Source: Thiorhodococcus mannitoliphagus (lineage in GTDB: Bacteria > Pseudomonadota > Gammaproteobacteria > Chromatiales > Chromatiaceae). Taken from it: a DNA stretch of 64,000 nucleotides. The DNA is taken from the NCBI RefSeq assembly GCF_010915725.1, contig NZ_JAAIJR010000005.1:1-64000 (forward strand), read 5' to 3'. A program made the position numbers and the translations under genes. Under the pieces are notes generated by a model. That model made no database searches and was not told the DNA's origin. It saw only the letters and a list, made by a program, of their open reading frames with translations. Every line of letters begins with the position of its first letter. The first letter of the stretch is position 1. Positions 19,978 to 28,771 of the stretch are shown here, piece by piece.

Positions 19978-20885
19978 CCGACAGAATCCTGGCCGGGGCC
20001 CGGCCGCGTCTCTTGCTGATTGGTGCCAACGGCCAGGTGGGCTGGGAGTTGAGGCGCACGCTCGCTTGTCTCGGTGACGTCGTCGCCGCGTCGCTCGAGG
20101 GCGAATACGGCCCAGTTATCGACTTGATGGATGCCGGCTCACTCGTGCGTTTGGTGCGCGACACCAAGCCGGATGCCATCATCAATGCGGCCGCCTACAC
20201 GGCCGTCGACAAGGCCGAGACGGATCGTGACACCGCCAGCCGCATCAACGCCGATGCCGTGGGCGAGATGGGCGCGCTCGCTGCCGAGCTGGGTGTACCC
20301 GTGATCCACTATTCGACGGATTTCGTCTTCTCCGGCACCCTCGGTCGCGCCTACACCGAGGACGACGTCCCGGATCCTATCAATGTCTATGGCGAGACCA
20401 AGCTTGGCGGCGAGCGCGCCCTGCTGGAGTCCGGCGCAAAGGCGCTGATCTTTCGTACCAGCTGGGTCTATGGGGCGCGGGGCGCCAACTTCCTCCTTAC
20501 CATGCGGCGCCTCTTCCAAGAGCGCGAGGAACTGCGCGTGGTCGACGACCAGATCGGTACGCCGACCTGGAGCCGCATGCTGGCCGAGATCACGGCGCAG
20601 GTGCTCTATCGCGTCATGCGCGGCGATCTCGACCTGGACCGGGTCGGCGGTCTCTACAACCTGACCGGAACGGGCGATGTGAGCTGGTACGGTTTCGCCC
20701 GCGCCATCCTGGAGGCGAGCGGCAGCCCCGCCAAGCTGATTCCGATCCCCTCGTCCGAGTATCAGGCGCCGGCCAAGCGCCCCATGTTCTCGGTGCTCAA
20801 CAACCGACGCTTCGAGGAGACCTTTGGTCTGAGCACGCCGGATTGGCGATTGTCGCTCGCTCAGTGCCTCGAAGAGTTGAAGTGA
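19974..20885 (+). CDS. rmlD: dTDP-4-dehydrorhamnose reductase
   Basis: 303 residues from the ATG at 19974, overlapping the rmlC stop; the longer upstream frame is a shadow of rmlC. It performs the last step to dTDP-L-rhamnose with NAD(P)H. Seen are GANGQVGWELRRTL (GxxGxxG), INAAAYTAVDKAE, HYSTDFVFSG and the YGETK catalytic pair. The product feeds O-antigen or exopolysaccharide. The operon ends here. Confidence 0.95.
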   Translation: MTDRILAGARPRLLLIGANGQVGWELRRTLACLGDVVAASLEGEYGPVIDLMDAGSLVRLVRDTKPDAIINAAAYTAVDKAETDRDTASRINADAVGEMGALAAELGVPVIHYSTDFVFSGTLGRAYTEDDVPDPINVYGETKLGGERALLESGAKALIFRTSWVYGARGANFLLTMRRLFQEREELRVVDDQIGTPTWSRMLAEITAQVLYRVMRGDLDLDRVGGLYNLTGTGDVSWYGFARAILEASGSPAKLIPIPSSEYQAPAKRPMFSVLNNRRFEETFGLSTPDWRLSLAQCLEELK

Positions 20886-20969
20886 GCTTGGTGTTTAGCG
20901 TGAAAGATGTCCGGCGCTTGAGCCTTAGATTCAGGTCCCAGGGTCATTGAGCCATCTGCTGACCTCATG

Positions 20970-21092
20970 CTTTCTAAGAGGCTGTCTGAATATTGCAATC
21001 GCCCGAGCTGTAGGGGCGAATTCATTCGCCCTCCCGCCAGTGCCAAGGGCGACTAAAGTCGCCCCGAGGTGTTTTTCAGACAGCCTCTAAGG
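20970..21092. repeat. Family 2 MITE-like repeat
   Basis: Begins TAAGAGGCTGTCTGAAT and ends CAGACAGCCTCTAAGG, a near-perfect terminal inverted repeat of about 13-14 bp. Inside are GGGGCGAATTCATTCGCCC and a second palindrome, GGGCGACTAAAGTCGCCCC. It sits in the 617-bp gap 20886-21502; the remainder of that gap is the presumed leader of the CTERM gene. Related pieces occur at 12270-12358 and 35876-35901. Confidence 0.75.
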
Positions 21093-21502
21093 CCGGAGCA
21101 CTCGTTCGAGCGCTAAGAAGCATGACGTATCTCAGCGATTGGATTGGCGCCGGTCTAAGGTGCAGTGCTCCCGCGAATCGCTCTCCCCCCGATTAGGCCG
21201 GCTCCCTGCAGATTCGCTGCCCGATCTTGTGACTGTCACAGCCGATGTGACGTAACAGCGGGTAGCCGTGTGACGTTCACCGGCGATACTCCCACCTGTC
21301 GTTCCTTCTTGTCTTCTTCTAAGTAACTGATTGTTATTGGCAGCAGCTTTGATGCTTCCGTTCGTCGGGAGGGGGAATTCTGGGTGCGGTTGTTGCATTA
21401 TTTGTCGGGCAGAGGGAGTGCGTTGCCTCGGCTCTCTAGATCCCTCGCAAATACTCCGGCGCCTACGGTAAGCCCAGAGTGCATCGATTATGGAGAACGA
21501 CG

Positions 21503-22222
21503 ATGTCGAAAAAGACGACGAAATTCGCGAGCAGTGGCTTGGCGGTGCTGTTATTGATGGGCGCCGGCAGCGTGGCAGCGGCGACGATTAACTTCAACTT
21601 CTCGGGGCTTAACGAGAACAGCTACGTAAGCGATGTCACGGTTGGTGGAGTAACCATGTCCGTCACCGGAACGCAGTCTAGCACTGGAAGTGGCAGCAAT
21701 GTTGCCAGGATCTACGATACGAAAGCGGGGCATACGACCGATCCCGATCTCAATTATGGCAGCTCAGGTTTCACGAATCTGAATACAGGCATCACGGGTG
21801 TCGATCTGGGCAATGTACTCATCATCGACGAGAATGGTCTCGGCACAACATCCGATGATAATCAGAATGGCGGGAAGTTTTCGCTGAGCTTCAGTCAACC
21901 CTTGAGTCTTGAGAGTCTAGACGTCGTGGATAGTGATAGCGGGAAGGTCACGATCAAGCTATTCGATGCGAATGATAATTTGCTTGGCTCTTTCTCCAAC
22001 TTGCTCAACGGCGATACTAATCGACCAGTCAATCTTTTCGAGACCATCAGGCTTTCAGGGATGTCTCCAGTCACAAAGCTGGAGGTGGTTTCTACGACAT
22101 CTTTCGCGATCGACAACATCAAGGGCAGTGCCGTGCCAATCCCAGCCGCCGTCTGGCTCTTCGGTTCGGCCCTTCTGGGGCTAGCTGGCGTTGGCTATCG
22201 TCGGCGCCCGTCTGCGATCTAG
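21503..22222 (+). CDS. VPLPA-CTERM sorting-domain exported protein
   Basis: 239 residues from the ATG at 21503 with GGAG eight bases before it. A signal peptide (LAVLLLMGAGSVAAA) is followed by a Ser/Thr/Asn/Gly-rich, probably beta-rich body. The C-terminal VPIPAAVWLFGSALLGLAGV plus a basic YRRR end is the VPLPA-type PEP-CTERM sorting signal processed by an exosortase. Such proteins are exported and linked to exopolysaccharide or biofilm. No exosortase is in the window. A weak -24/-12-like sequence (TTGGCAG...TTTGA near 21338) lies 150 bp upstream. Codon and base use are more AT-rich than the neighbours. Confidence 0.85.
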   Translation: MSKKTTKFASSGLAVLLLMGAGSVAAATINFNFSGLNENSYVSDVTVGGVTMSVTGTQSSTGSGSNVARIYDTKAGHTTDPDLNYGSSGFTNLNTGITGVDLGNVLIIDENGLGTTSDDNQNGGKFSLSFSQPLSLESLDVVDSDSGKVTIKLFDANDNLLGSFSNLLNGDTNRPVNLFETIRLSGMSPVTKLEVVSTTSFAIDNIKGSAVPIPAAVWLFGSALLGLAGVGYRRRPSAI

Positions 22223-22241
22223 CTGGGATTGGAAGGTCGCA

Positions 22242-22297
22242 GTGGGAGCGGCGCCCCGCCGCGACGGCGCTCGATCGTGGCGGGGCGCCGCTCCGAC
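22242..22297. repeat. BIME: two inverted REP sequences
   Basis: GTGGGAGCGGCGCCCCGCC (22242-22260) is a REP with its GTGG head and internal CGGCG-CCC-CGCCG hairpin. An inverted copy follows, so the 16-nt arms 22245-22260 and 22279-22294 are perfectly complementary. It lies between two convergent genes and likely also ends transcription. A single REP is at 33206-33229 and a half REP at 35207-35221. Confidence 0.75.
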
Positions 22298-22351
22298 TCA
22301 TCTATTACAGCACTCATCTAGCACCTGGCCAGGCTTGTACTTGTCGCTGCC

Positions 22352-24748
22352 TCAACCCTTGAATAGCAACGGCAGCACATCCTCGTAACGCGACGCGAAG
22401 TGCACCTTCAGCCCCTTGCGCACATGCTCGGGCACTTCGTCGAAATCCCCTCGGTTGTCCTCCGGCAAGATGATCTCCTTGATCCCCGCGCGGCGTGCCG
22501 CGATCAGCTTTTCGCGGATGCCGCCGACGGGGAAGACCTCGCCCGTGAGGGTGATCTCACCGGTCATTGCGATGCGCCGTACCGGCTCGTTGCGCGCGAG
22601 CGACAGCAAGGCCGAGGTCATGGTGACACCGGCTGAGGGTCCGTCCTTGGGCGTTGCGCCAGCGGGGACGTGCACATGGATGAAGGACTTTTCGAAGAAG
22701 GCCGGGTCCGCGCCGAACTCGGTGGCGTGGCTGACCAGGTAGCCGTAGGCGATCTCGGCGGATTCCTTCATGACGTCGCCGAGCTGACCGGTCAGCTTGA
22801 AGCCGCGGTTGAAACCGTGGGTGCGGGCCGCCTCGATGGAGAGGGTTGCGCCGCCCATGGTCGTCCAGGCCAGTCCGGTGACCACGCCTGGTCCTGAGAG
22901 CTTGCGCTCGTCGCGAAACACCGGGCTGCCGAGATAGCCCTTGAGGTCATCGCCGGTCACGGTGATGGGCGTCTCTTCCCCTTCCAGCATGCGCACCGCG
23001 ACCTTGCGGACGATCTTGCCGAGCTGTTTCTCAAGCCGGCGTACGCCCGCGTCCCGCGCATAGCCCTCGATGATGGCGCGCAGGGTCTTGGTGTCGAGCT
23101 TGACGGCCTTTTTGCCAAGTCCGGCCCTGTCGATCTGACGTGGTAAGAGGTACTTCTTTGCAATCTGGAGCTTCTCTTCGGCGATGTAGCCGGAGAGTTT
23201 GATGATCTCCATGCGGTCGCGCAGCGGTCCGGGGATGCTGTCGAGCTGATTGGCGGTGCAGACGAAGAGCACCTTCGAGAGGTCGAAGCGCAGATCCAAG
23301 TAGTGGTCGAGGAAGTCGGTATTCTGCTCCGGGTCCAAGACCTCGAGCAGGGCCGAGGCCGGGTCGCCGTGATAAGAGGCGCCGATCTTGTCGATCTCGT
23401 CGAGCATGATGACCGGATTGGCGGTGCCTGCGTCCTTCATGGCCTGCAGGAACTTGCCCGGCATGGCGCCGATGTAGGTCCGGCGGTGGCCCTTGATCTC
23501 CGCCTCGTCGCGGATGCCGCCGACCGAGAAACGGTAGAAGCGCCGCCCAAGGGCGTCGGCGATGGAGTGGCCGATGGAGGTCTTGCCGACGCCGGGCGGG
23601 CCGACGAGCAGAATGATGGAGCCCGCGATCTCGCCCTTGTGGATGCCCACCGCCAAGAATTCCAGGATGCGCTCCTTGACGTCTTCAAGCCCGTAGTGAT
23701 CGCGATCCAAGACACGGCGGGCGCGCTTGAGGTCGAGCTTGTCCTCGGAGTGCTTGCCCCAGGGCAGCAGGGTGATCCAGTCCAGATAGTTGCGGGTCAC
23801 CGAGTACTCGGGCGAGCCGGTCTCCAGGATGCCCATCTTGTCCAGCTCTTCCTCGACCCGCTTCTGCGCCTGCTCAGTGAGTTCGAGTTCCTCGATGCGC
23901 GCCTTGAACTTGTCGATCTCCGCCGTGCGGTCGTCTTTGGCGATGCCCAGCTCTTTCTGAATGGCCTTGAGCTGCTCGCGCAAGAAGAACTCGCGCTGCT
24001 GCTTTTGCATCTTCTCTTCGACCGTGCGGCGAATCTTCTGCTGCGCGCGCGCGAGTTCCAGCTCGTTGTTGAGCAAGACCAGCACCTTTTCCATGCGCTT
24101 CAAGAGCGGCAGGATCTGCAGGACCTCCTGCAGCTGCTCTTTCGAGGAGGTCGTCAAGCTGGCCGCGAAGTCGGCCAAGTGCGAAGGATCGTCGGGGCCA
24201 AAGCGATCCAGGAAGACCCGCAGCTCCTCGACATACAAGGGATTGAGCGGCAGCAGCTCCTTGATGGTGTTGATGACCGCCATGGCATAGGCCTTGACCT
24301 CGGAGTCATTGCCGGCGTCAGGCTCTGGCAGGTAGGAAACGTGTGCCCGGAAGGGGACCTTCTTGTGGACCCAGTTGCCGACACGGAAGCGCTGCAGGCA
24401 TTCCACCAACACCTGCAAATGCCCGTCCTGCTGGTGGATGCGGTGGACGCGGCAGGCCGTGCCGATCTCATAGAAGTTCTCGGTCGTGGCCTCCTCGGAG
24501 GTCTCGCTGTCGACCAAGAGGACCCCGAGGATCTTGTGCTCGGTGTCCGCCACTGCCTTCATGGTGGAGGCCCAGTGCTCGGCGTCCATCATCAAGGGAA
24601 CGGCTTGCCCAGGAAAGAAGGGGCGTGAAGCGACGGGCAGAACGTGAATCTCTGCGGGCAGGACGTCGTTCGCGCGCGCGAGCTGGATCAGCTCGATCTC
24701 TTCGTCGCCGCTATCGTTATCGATTTCCAGTTGATCCTCATCCGTCAT
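22352..24748 (-). CDS. lon: Lon-type ATP-dependent protease
   Basis: 798 residues from the ATG at 24748; the frame opens earlier only with a TTG. The N-terminal LonN domain reads LPVASRPFFPGQAVPLMMDA, the variant seen in second, heat-shock-type Lon proteins rather than the E. coli-like start. A coiled coil (about 190-270) and the AAA domain with Walker A GPPGVGKTS follow. The protease domain has KDGPSAGVTMTSA, catalytic Ser about 705 and Lys about 747. It degrades misfolded and regulatory proteins. It converges on the CTERM gene and precedes nothing on its strand. Confidence 0.95.
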   Translation of the reverse strand: MTDEDQLEIDNDSGDEEIELIQLARANDVLPAEIHVLPVASRPFFPGQAVPLMMDAEHWASTMKAVADTEHKILGVLLVDSETSEEATTENFYEIGTACRVHRIHQQDGHLQVLVECLQRFRVGNWVHKKVPFRAHVSYLPEPDAGNDSEVKAYAMAVINTIKELLPLNPLYVEELRVFLDRFGPDDPSHLADFAASLTTSSKEQLQEVLQILPLLKRMEKVLVLLNNELELARAQQKIRRTVEEKMQKQQREFFLREQLKAIQKELGIAKDDRTAEIDKFKARIEELELTEQAQKRVEEELDKMGILETGSPEYSVTRNYLDWITLLPWGKHSEDKLDLKRARRVLDRDHYGLEDVKERILEFLAVGIHKGEIAGSIILLVGPPGVGKTSIGHSIADALGRRFYRFSVGGIRDEAEIKGHRRTYIGAMPGKFLQAMKDAGTANPVIMLDEIDKIGASYHGDPASALLEVLDPEQNTDFLDHYLDLRFDLSKVLFVCTANQLDSIPGPLRDRMEIIKLSGYIAEEKLQIAKKYLLPRQIDRAGLGKKAVKLDTKTLRAIIEGYARDAGVRRLEKQLGKIVRKVAVRMLEGEETPITVTGDDLKGYLGSPVFRDERKLSGPGVVTGLAWTTMGGATLSIEAARTHGFNRGFKLTGQLGDVMKESAEIAYGYLVSHATEFGADPAFFEKSFIHVHVPAGATPKDGPSAGVTMTSALLSLARNEPVRRIAMTGEITLTGEVFPVGGIREKLIAARRAGIKEIILPEDNRGDFDEVPEHVRKGLKVHFASRYEDVLPLLFKG

Positions 24749-24897
24749 GCTGCAAGCCTCGTTCAAAATACCTTAAAGAACATGCTGATTTATTGCGGCG
24801 CTGGAATCAATTCTCGACGGTCGAAAGGGTCACTCGCCTCATGAGTGCCCGGCGCCTGAGCAATGACCTGTCCGACCCGCCGGCAGGCCCGAGGAGT

Positions 24898-25692
24898 TCA
24901 GGTCCGCGCTGCGGTTTTCCAAGCCAGATTCGCGAGCCGGGCGAAGGCGGCGACATCCAGTTTTTCCGCGCGCAGCGAAGGCTCGACGCCCGCCTCCTCG
25001 AAGAGCGGCTGATCGATGAGTCCGGACAGGCTGTTGCGCAGCGTCTTGCGGCGCTGGCCGAAGGCCGCGGCAACGATACGCGCATGTAGGGACGGGTCCG
25101 TGATCTCGTGGGGAAGCGGCCGCAGGGGTCTCAGCCGCATGAAGGCGGAGTCGACCTTGGGGGCTGGCGTGAAGGCCCCGGGGCCGATCCGAAACAGGCT
25201 CTGAGCATCGCAATAGGTCTGGACCATGACCGAGAGTCGGCCGTAGGTCTTATCCCCAGGATCGGCGACGATGCGGTCGACGACCTCCTTCTGCAGCATC
25301 AGGTGCAGGTCGACCAGGCAGTCGGCCTGATCGATGAAATGGAACAGCAGCGGCGTCGAGATGTTATAGGGCAGGTTGCCGACCAGCCTGAGTTTGTCCC
25401 CAGCGGCCGCGAGGGCGCGGAAGTCGAAGCTCAGGGCATCGGCGTTGTGGATGCGCAGATCGCCCAAAGCGCCCAGGCGTTGTTGCAGCGGGCCGACGAG
25501 ATCGCGGTCGAGTTCGATGACGTCCAACGTGCCCAATGCGCGCAGCAGGCCCTCGGTGATCGCGCCCTGACCTGGACCGATCTCGACGAGGCGCTCACCG
25601 GGTTTGGGGGCGATGGCCAAGTGGATGCGCTGGATGACGCTGGGGTCGTGCAGGAAGTTCTGGCCGAAACGTTTGCGGGGTCGATGATCCAT
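24898..25692 (-). CDS. rsmA: 16S rRNA dimethyladenosine methyltransferase
   Basis: 264 residues (KsgA). It dimethylates the two adjacent adenines of 16S rRNA helix 45 with [21 protein letters not shown] starts the family. [12 protein letters not shown] is SAM motif I, and [11 protein letters not shown] is the catalytic NLPY motif. The C-terminal helical domain is complete. No apaG or pdxA accompanies it. Confidence 0.96.
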   Translation of the reverse strand: MDHRPRKRFGQNFLHDPSVIQRIHLAIAPKPGERLVEIGPGQGAITEGLLRALGTLDVIELDRDLVGPLQQRLGALGDLRIHNADALSFDFRALAAAGDKLRLVGNLPYNISTPLLFHFIDQADCLVDLHLMLQKEVVDRIVADPGDKTYGRLSVMVQTYCDAQSLFRIGPGAFTPAPKVDSAFMRLRPLRPLPHEITDPSLHARIVAAAFGQRRKTLRNSLSGLIDQPLFEEAGVEPSLRAEKLDVAAFARLANLAWKTAART

Positions 25693-25745
25693 CCGGCTAG
25701 GTTACCTGAAAGCCCGGTATCAGCCACCTGTTTCGGGTGGGCGGG

Positions 25746-25877
25746 CTAGGTCTGTGGGTGGAGTGACTGCCAGCGGCGGGGACGATTGAGGACCCCGTCA
25801 CAGTCGTGATCCTTGGGATCGGTGAGCATGCGGCTATTTTTCGGGTCGAGTGACGCCAAAGCGTCGATTTCGGACAC
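25746..25877 (-). CDS. Possible 43-residue ORF or coding relic
   Basis: A minus-strand frame from GTG at 25877 to TAG at 25746 encodes MSEIDALASLDPKNSRMLTD, followed by PKDHDCDGVLNRPRRW. DHDCDG looks like a short acidic metal-binding loop. The composition is that of real protein, but there is no clear ribosome site and the frame is closed just upstream. It may be the remnant of a larger gene that stood before rsmA. Confidence 0.25.
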   Translation of the reverse strand: MSEIDALASLDPKNSRMLTDPKDHDCDGVLNRPRRWQSLHPQT

Positions 25878-25920
25878 TTGAATCTCGATCCGTGGCGGGA
25901 CAGTGTACGCAGATCACTGC

Positions 25921-25943
25921 TGCCTGCCGGGGGACGGCAGGCA
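25921..25943. other. Perfect 9-bp hairpin before repeat copy B
   Basis: TGCCTGCCG and CGGCAGGCA are separated by GGGGA. It sits six bases before the family 1 repeat that precedes terD, so it may mark the left limit of the Ter region or be an operator. Confidence 0.4.
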
Positions 25944-25948
25944 TTCAC

Positions 25949-26055
25949 TGAGGAACTGTCCATCAACAACTTCCCCCCTTTCGCAAAGGGGGGCTAGGGG
26001 GGATTTCGGGCGGCATCACTCGCATCGGGAAACAATTGATGGACACTTTCTAAGG
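25949..26055 (+). repeat. 107-bp MITE-like repeat, family 1, copy B
   Basis: Plus orientation. The left end is degenerate (GAGGAACTGTCCATCAAC). The right end is perfect: GATGGACACTTTCTAAG. It ends ten bases before the terD start, and its terminal AAG runs into GAGA, making the ribosome-binding site. Confidence 0.9.
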
Positions 26056-26064
26056 AGACTGAGC

Positions 26065-26643
26065 ATGGCTGCAAATCTCGTCAAAGGCGGCAACATTTCC
26101 CTGTCCAAGACGGCGCCGAGCCTCAAGCGCATCCTCGTTGGGCTCGGCTGGGAGGCCAGGGCGACCGCCGGCAGCGACTTCGATCTCGACGCCAGCGCCT
26201 TTCTGCTCGGCGAGAACGGCAAGGTGCGTCGCGACGAGGATTTCATCTTCTACAATCAGCTAACGTCACTCTGCGGCTCGGTCGAGCACAGCGGCGACAA
26301 TCTCACCGGTGAAGGCGAGGGCGACGACGAGGCGCTGAAGATCGACCTGGAGCAGGTGCCGGAAGCCATCAAGCGAATCCTTGTCTGTGTCACCATCCAC
26401 GAGGCCGAGGCGCGAAGTCAGAATTTTGGGCAGGTGTCGGATGCCTTCATGCGGATCGCCAATCTCGACGACGATCACGAAATCGCCCGATTCGACCTGT
26501 CGGAGGACTACAGCACGGAGACCGCCATGATCTTCGGCGAGGTCTATCGGCGTGGCGACGAGTGGAAGTTCAAGGCCGTTGGTCAAGGCTTCGCCGGCGG
26601 GCTGGAGGCGCTCTGCCATCAGTTTGGGGTTGACGTCGCTTGA
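26065..26643 (+). CDS. TerD-family stress protein 1
   Basis: 192 residues from the ATG at 26065 with AAGGAGA in front. The TerD fold is shown by [46 protein letters not shown] and the acidic Ca-binding segment [16 protein letters not shown]. TerD proteins bind calcium and underlie resistance to tellurite, other stresses and phage. It opens a seven-gene same-strand cluster. Confidence 0.92.
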   Translation: MAANLVKGGNISLSKTAPSLKRILVGLGWEARATAGSDFDLDASAFLLGENGKVRRDEDFIFYNQLTSLCGSVEHSGDNLTGEGEGDDEALKIDLEQVPEAIKRILVCVTIHEAEARSQNFGQVSDAFMRIANLDDDHEIARFDLSEDYSTETAMIFGEVYRRGDEWKFKAVGQGFAGGLEALCHQFGVDVA

Positions 26644-26708
26644 TGAGCGGCCATCCATGGCCCGGAAGCGTTGGCCATCAGGTTTCTTAGAAGAGAAGGG
26701 AGACACCC

Positions 26709-27347
26709 ATGAGAAGGTTGCCCGTCTATCTGCTGCTCGATACCTCCGGCTCCATGACCGGCGAGCCGATCGAAGCGGTGAAGAACGGCGTTCAGATCCT
26801 GGTCTCGACCCTGCGCCAGGATCCCTACGCGCTCGAGACCGCATTCCTGTCCGTCATCACCTTCGACAGCACCGCCCGCCAGGTGGTGCCGCTCACCGAA
26901 CTCGCCACCTTTCAGCCGCCGCCGCTCAACGCGACCGGGGTGACGGCCTTGGGCGAGGCGCTGGGGCTGCTCGCCGAGCGCATCGAGGCCGAGGTCGCAC
27001 GCACGACGGCCGACGCCAAGGGCGACTGGAAGCCGCTGGTCTTCATCATGACCGACGGTGCGCCGACGGACGACTGGAAGAAGGGGCTCGACAGGCTCAA
27101 ACAGGTGCGCACCGGCGTCATCGTCGCCTGCGCCGCCGGCCAGGGTGGCGATACGTCCGTACTGAAACAGATCACCGAGGTCGTCGTCGCCCTGGACACG
27201 GCAGACGCGAGCACCATCAAGGCCTTCTTCAAATGGGTCTCGGCCTCCGTCTCCACCGGAAGCCAGAAGGTCGATCAGGGGCTGAAGGAGGTCACGGGTC
27301 TCAGCGACCTGCCGCCGCCTCCGCCCGAAGTCAACGTGGTCCTCTGA
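26709..27347 (+). CDS. vWA-domain protein (TerY-like) 1
   Basis: 212 residues, a single von Willebrand A domain. MIDAS residues are seen in YLLLDTSGSMTGEP (DxSxS), the threonine of ATGVTALGEAL, and FIMTDGAPTDDW. It lacks the zinc-ribbon C-terminus of classical TerY. It ends instead in LPPPPPEVNVVL, a five-proline tail shared with the second vWA protein of the cluster. vWA proteins of Ter systems are thought to assemble metal-dependent complexes with TerD, kinase and phosphatase. Confidence 0.9.
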   Translation: MRRLPVYLLLDTSGSMTGEPIEAVKNGVQILVSTLRQDPYALETAFLSVITFDSTARQVVPLTELATFQPPPLNATGVTALGEALGLLAERIEAEVARTTADAKGDWKPLVFIMTDGAPTDDWKKGLDRLKQVRTGVIVACAAGQGGDTSVLKQITEVVVALDTADASTIKAFFKWVSASVSTGSQKVDQGLKEVTGLSDLPPPPPEVNVVL

Positions 27348-27358
27348 GGAGAAAGGGC

Positions 27359-28000
27359 ATGGGTATCTCACTCAAGAAAGGACAGGGCGTCAGCCTCAAG
27401 AAGAGCGAGCACGATCTCTCCATGGTGACCATCGGCCTCGGCTGGGACATCAACGAAGCCAAGAAGGGGTTGCTAGGCGGGCTTATGGGCAAGAAGGCCG
27501 CGGACTATGACCTCGACGTCGTCGCCTTCCTCTGCGCGGCTAACGGCAAGGTGCGGGACCTGGGCCGGGACGAGAACGGCCAGGCGACGCTGATGAACAG
27601 CGACGTCATCTTCTTCAACAACCTGCGTCATGGCTCCGGCTGCATCTGGCTGACGGGTGACAACCGCACCGGCGCCGGCGAGGGCGACGACGAGCAGATC
27701 GTCGTCAAGCTCAACGATCTGCCGGAGACCTATGCCAAGGTCGTCTTCGTGGTGCAGATCTACAAGGGCGCTCAGAACGGACAGAGCTTCGGCCAGGTCC
27801 GCAATGCCTTTATCCGCGCGGAAGATGCCAAGGGGCGCGAGATGGCCCGTTTCGACCTCTCCGGCGGGGCGCAGTACGAGGATTGCCGCTCGATGCTCTT
27901 CGCCGAACTCGAGCGCGAGCCCGGCGGCTGGAAGCTCAATGCGATCGGCGAGCCGTCGCAATCGGACTCCTTCGTGGAATGGCTCAAGCGCTACGCTTGA
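27359..28000 (+). CDS. TerD-family stress protein 2
   Basis: 213 residues with GAGGAGAAAG upstream. It starts GISLKKGQGVSLKKSEHDLS, the repeated basic opening of many TerD/CABP proteins. VTIGLGWDINEA, YDLDVVAFL, VIFFNNLRH and LTGDNRTGAGEGDDEQIVV (acidic calcium-binding segment) follow. It differs clearly from TerD 1, so the pair is an old duplication or two subfamilies rather than a recent copy. It lies 11 bp after vWA 1. Confidence 0.93.
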   Translation: MGISLKKGQGVSLKKSEHDLSMVTIGLGWDINEAKKGLLGGLMGKKAADYDLDVVAFLCAANGKVRDLGRDENGQATLMNSDVIFFNNLRHGSGCIWLTGDNRTGAGEGDDEQIVVKLNDLPETYAKVVFVVQIYKGAQNGQSFGQVRNAFIRAEDAKGREMARFDLSGGAQYEDCRSMLFAELEREPGGWKLNAIGEPSQSDSFVEWLKRYA

Positions 28001-28067
28001 GGCCAGCGCGTCACGCCCTGGCTCGCGTGCAGGCGACGACTGTCCACTCCCAACGACGAGGAGAGCC

Positions 28068-28709
28068 ATGAGCGCTCGGAGACTTCCCGTTTATATCCTA
28101 CTCGACACGTCCGGCTCCATGCGTGGCGAGCCCATCCATTCGGTCAACGTCGGCATCCAGGCGATGCTCAGTGCCCTGCGCCAGGATCCCTATGCGCTGG
28201 AGAGCGTCCACCTCAGCATCATCACCTTCGACGTCGAGGCGCGGGAGTATCTTCCGCTGACGCCCCTGGACGCCGTGAAGCTGGACGAGATTCAGGTGCC
28301 TCAGGCGGGGGCGACCTTCCTGGGCGCCGCCCTGGAGCTGTTGATCGCCTGCGTCGATCGCGATCTGCGCAAGAGCACGCCAGACGCCAAGGGTGACTGG
28401 CGCCCGCTGCTCTTCGTCATGACGGACGGCAGCCCCTCGGACCTGCATGCCTACCGGCAAGCCATCCCGGAGATCAACAAGCGCGGCTTCGGCGCCATCG
28501 TCGCCTGCGCCGCTGGTCCCAAGGCTAAGCAAGAGGTGCTGCGCGAGCTGACGGACCGGGTCGTGACCCTGGACACCATGGATTCGGCGGCCTTCTCCGG
28601 CTTCTTTAAATGGGTCTCGGCGAGCGTCGCCGTCGGGTCGACCAGTGCCGGTGTCTCCGGCTCGGTCTCGCTTCCGCCGCCTCCGCCGGAGGTCCAGCTG
28701 GTGCTCTGA
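28068..28709 (+). CDS. vWA-domain protein (TerY-like) 2
   Basis: 213 residues from the ATG at 28068 (GAGGAGAG upstream). MIDAS elements: YILLDTSGSMRGEP, the threonine of AGATFLGAAL, and FVMTDGSPSD. It is a paralogue of vWA 1 in domain, length, FFKWVSASV and tail (SLPPPPPEVQLVL). Two proteins of the same type in one operon could form a heteromeric scaffold. No zinc domain is present. Confidence 0.9.
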   Translation: MSARRLPVYILLDTSGSMRGEPIHSVNVGIQAMLSALRQDPYALESVHLSIITFDVEAREYLPLTPLDAVKLDEIQVPQAGATFLGAALELLIACVDRDLRKSTPDAKGDWRPLLFVMTDGSPSDLHAYRQAIPEINKRGFGAIVACAAGPKAKQEVLRELTDRVVTLDTMDSAAFSGFFKWVSASVAVGSTSAGVSGSVSLPPPPPEVQLVL

Positions 28710-28771
28710 GGCAGCGGATTCGACCCTGACCCCTGTTCGCCCCGGCACCGCCACGACAAAGGAGTGACTGC

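Noticed and set aside
21262-21286. CRP-like site GTGTGACGTTCACC before the CTERM gene
   Set aside because: The half-sites are only three bases apart instead of six and no other support exists.
23303-24628. 441-codon plus-strand ORF opposite lon
   Set aside because: Antisense shadow rich in Leu/Val/Asp from the codon pattern of lon; lon has all catalytic motifs.
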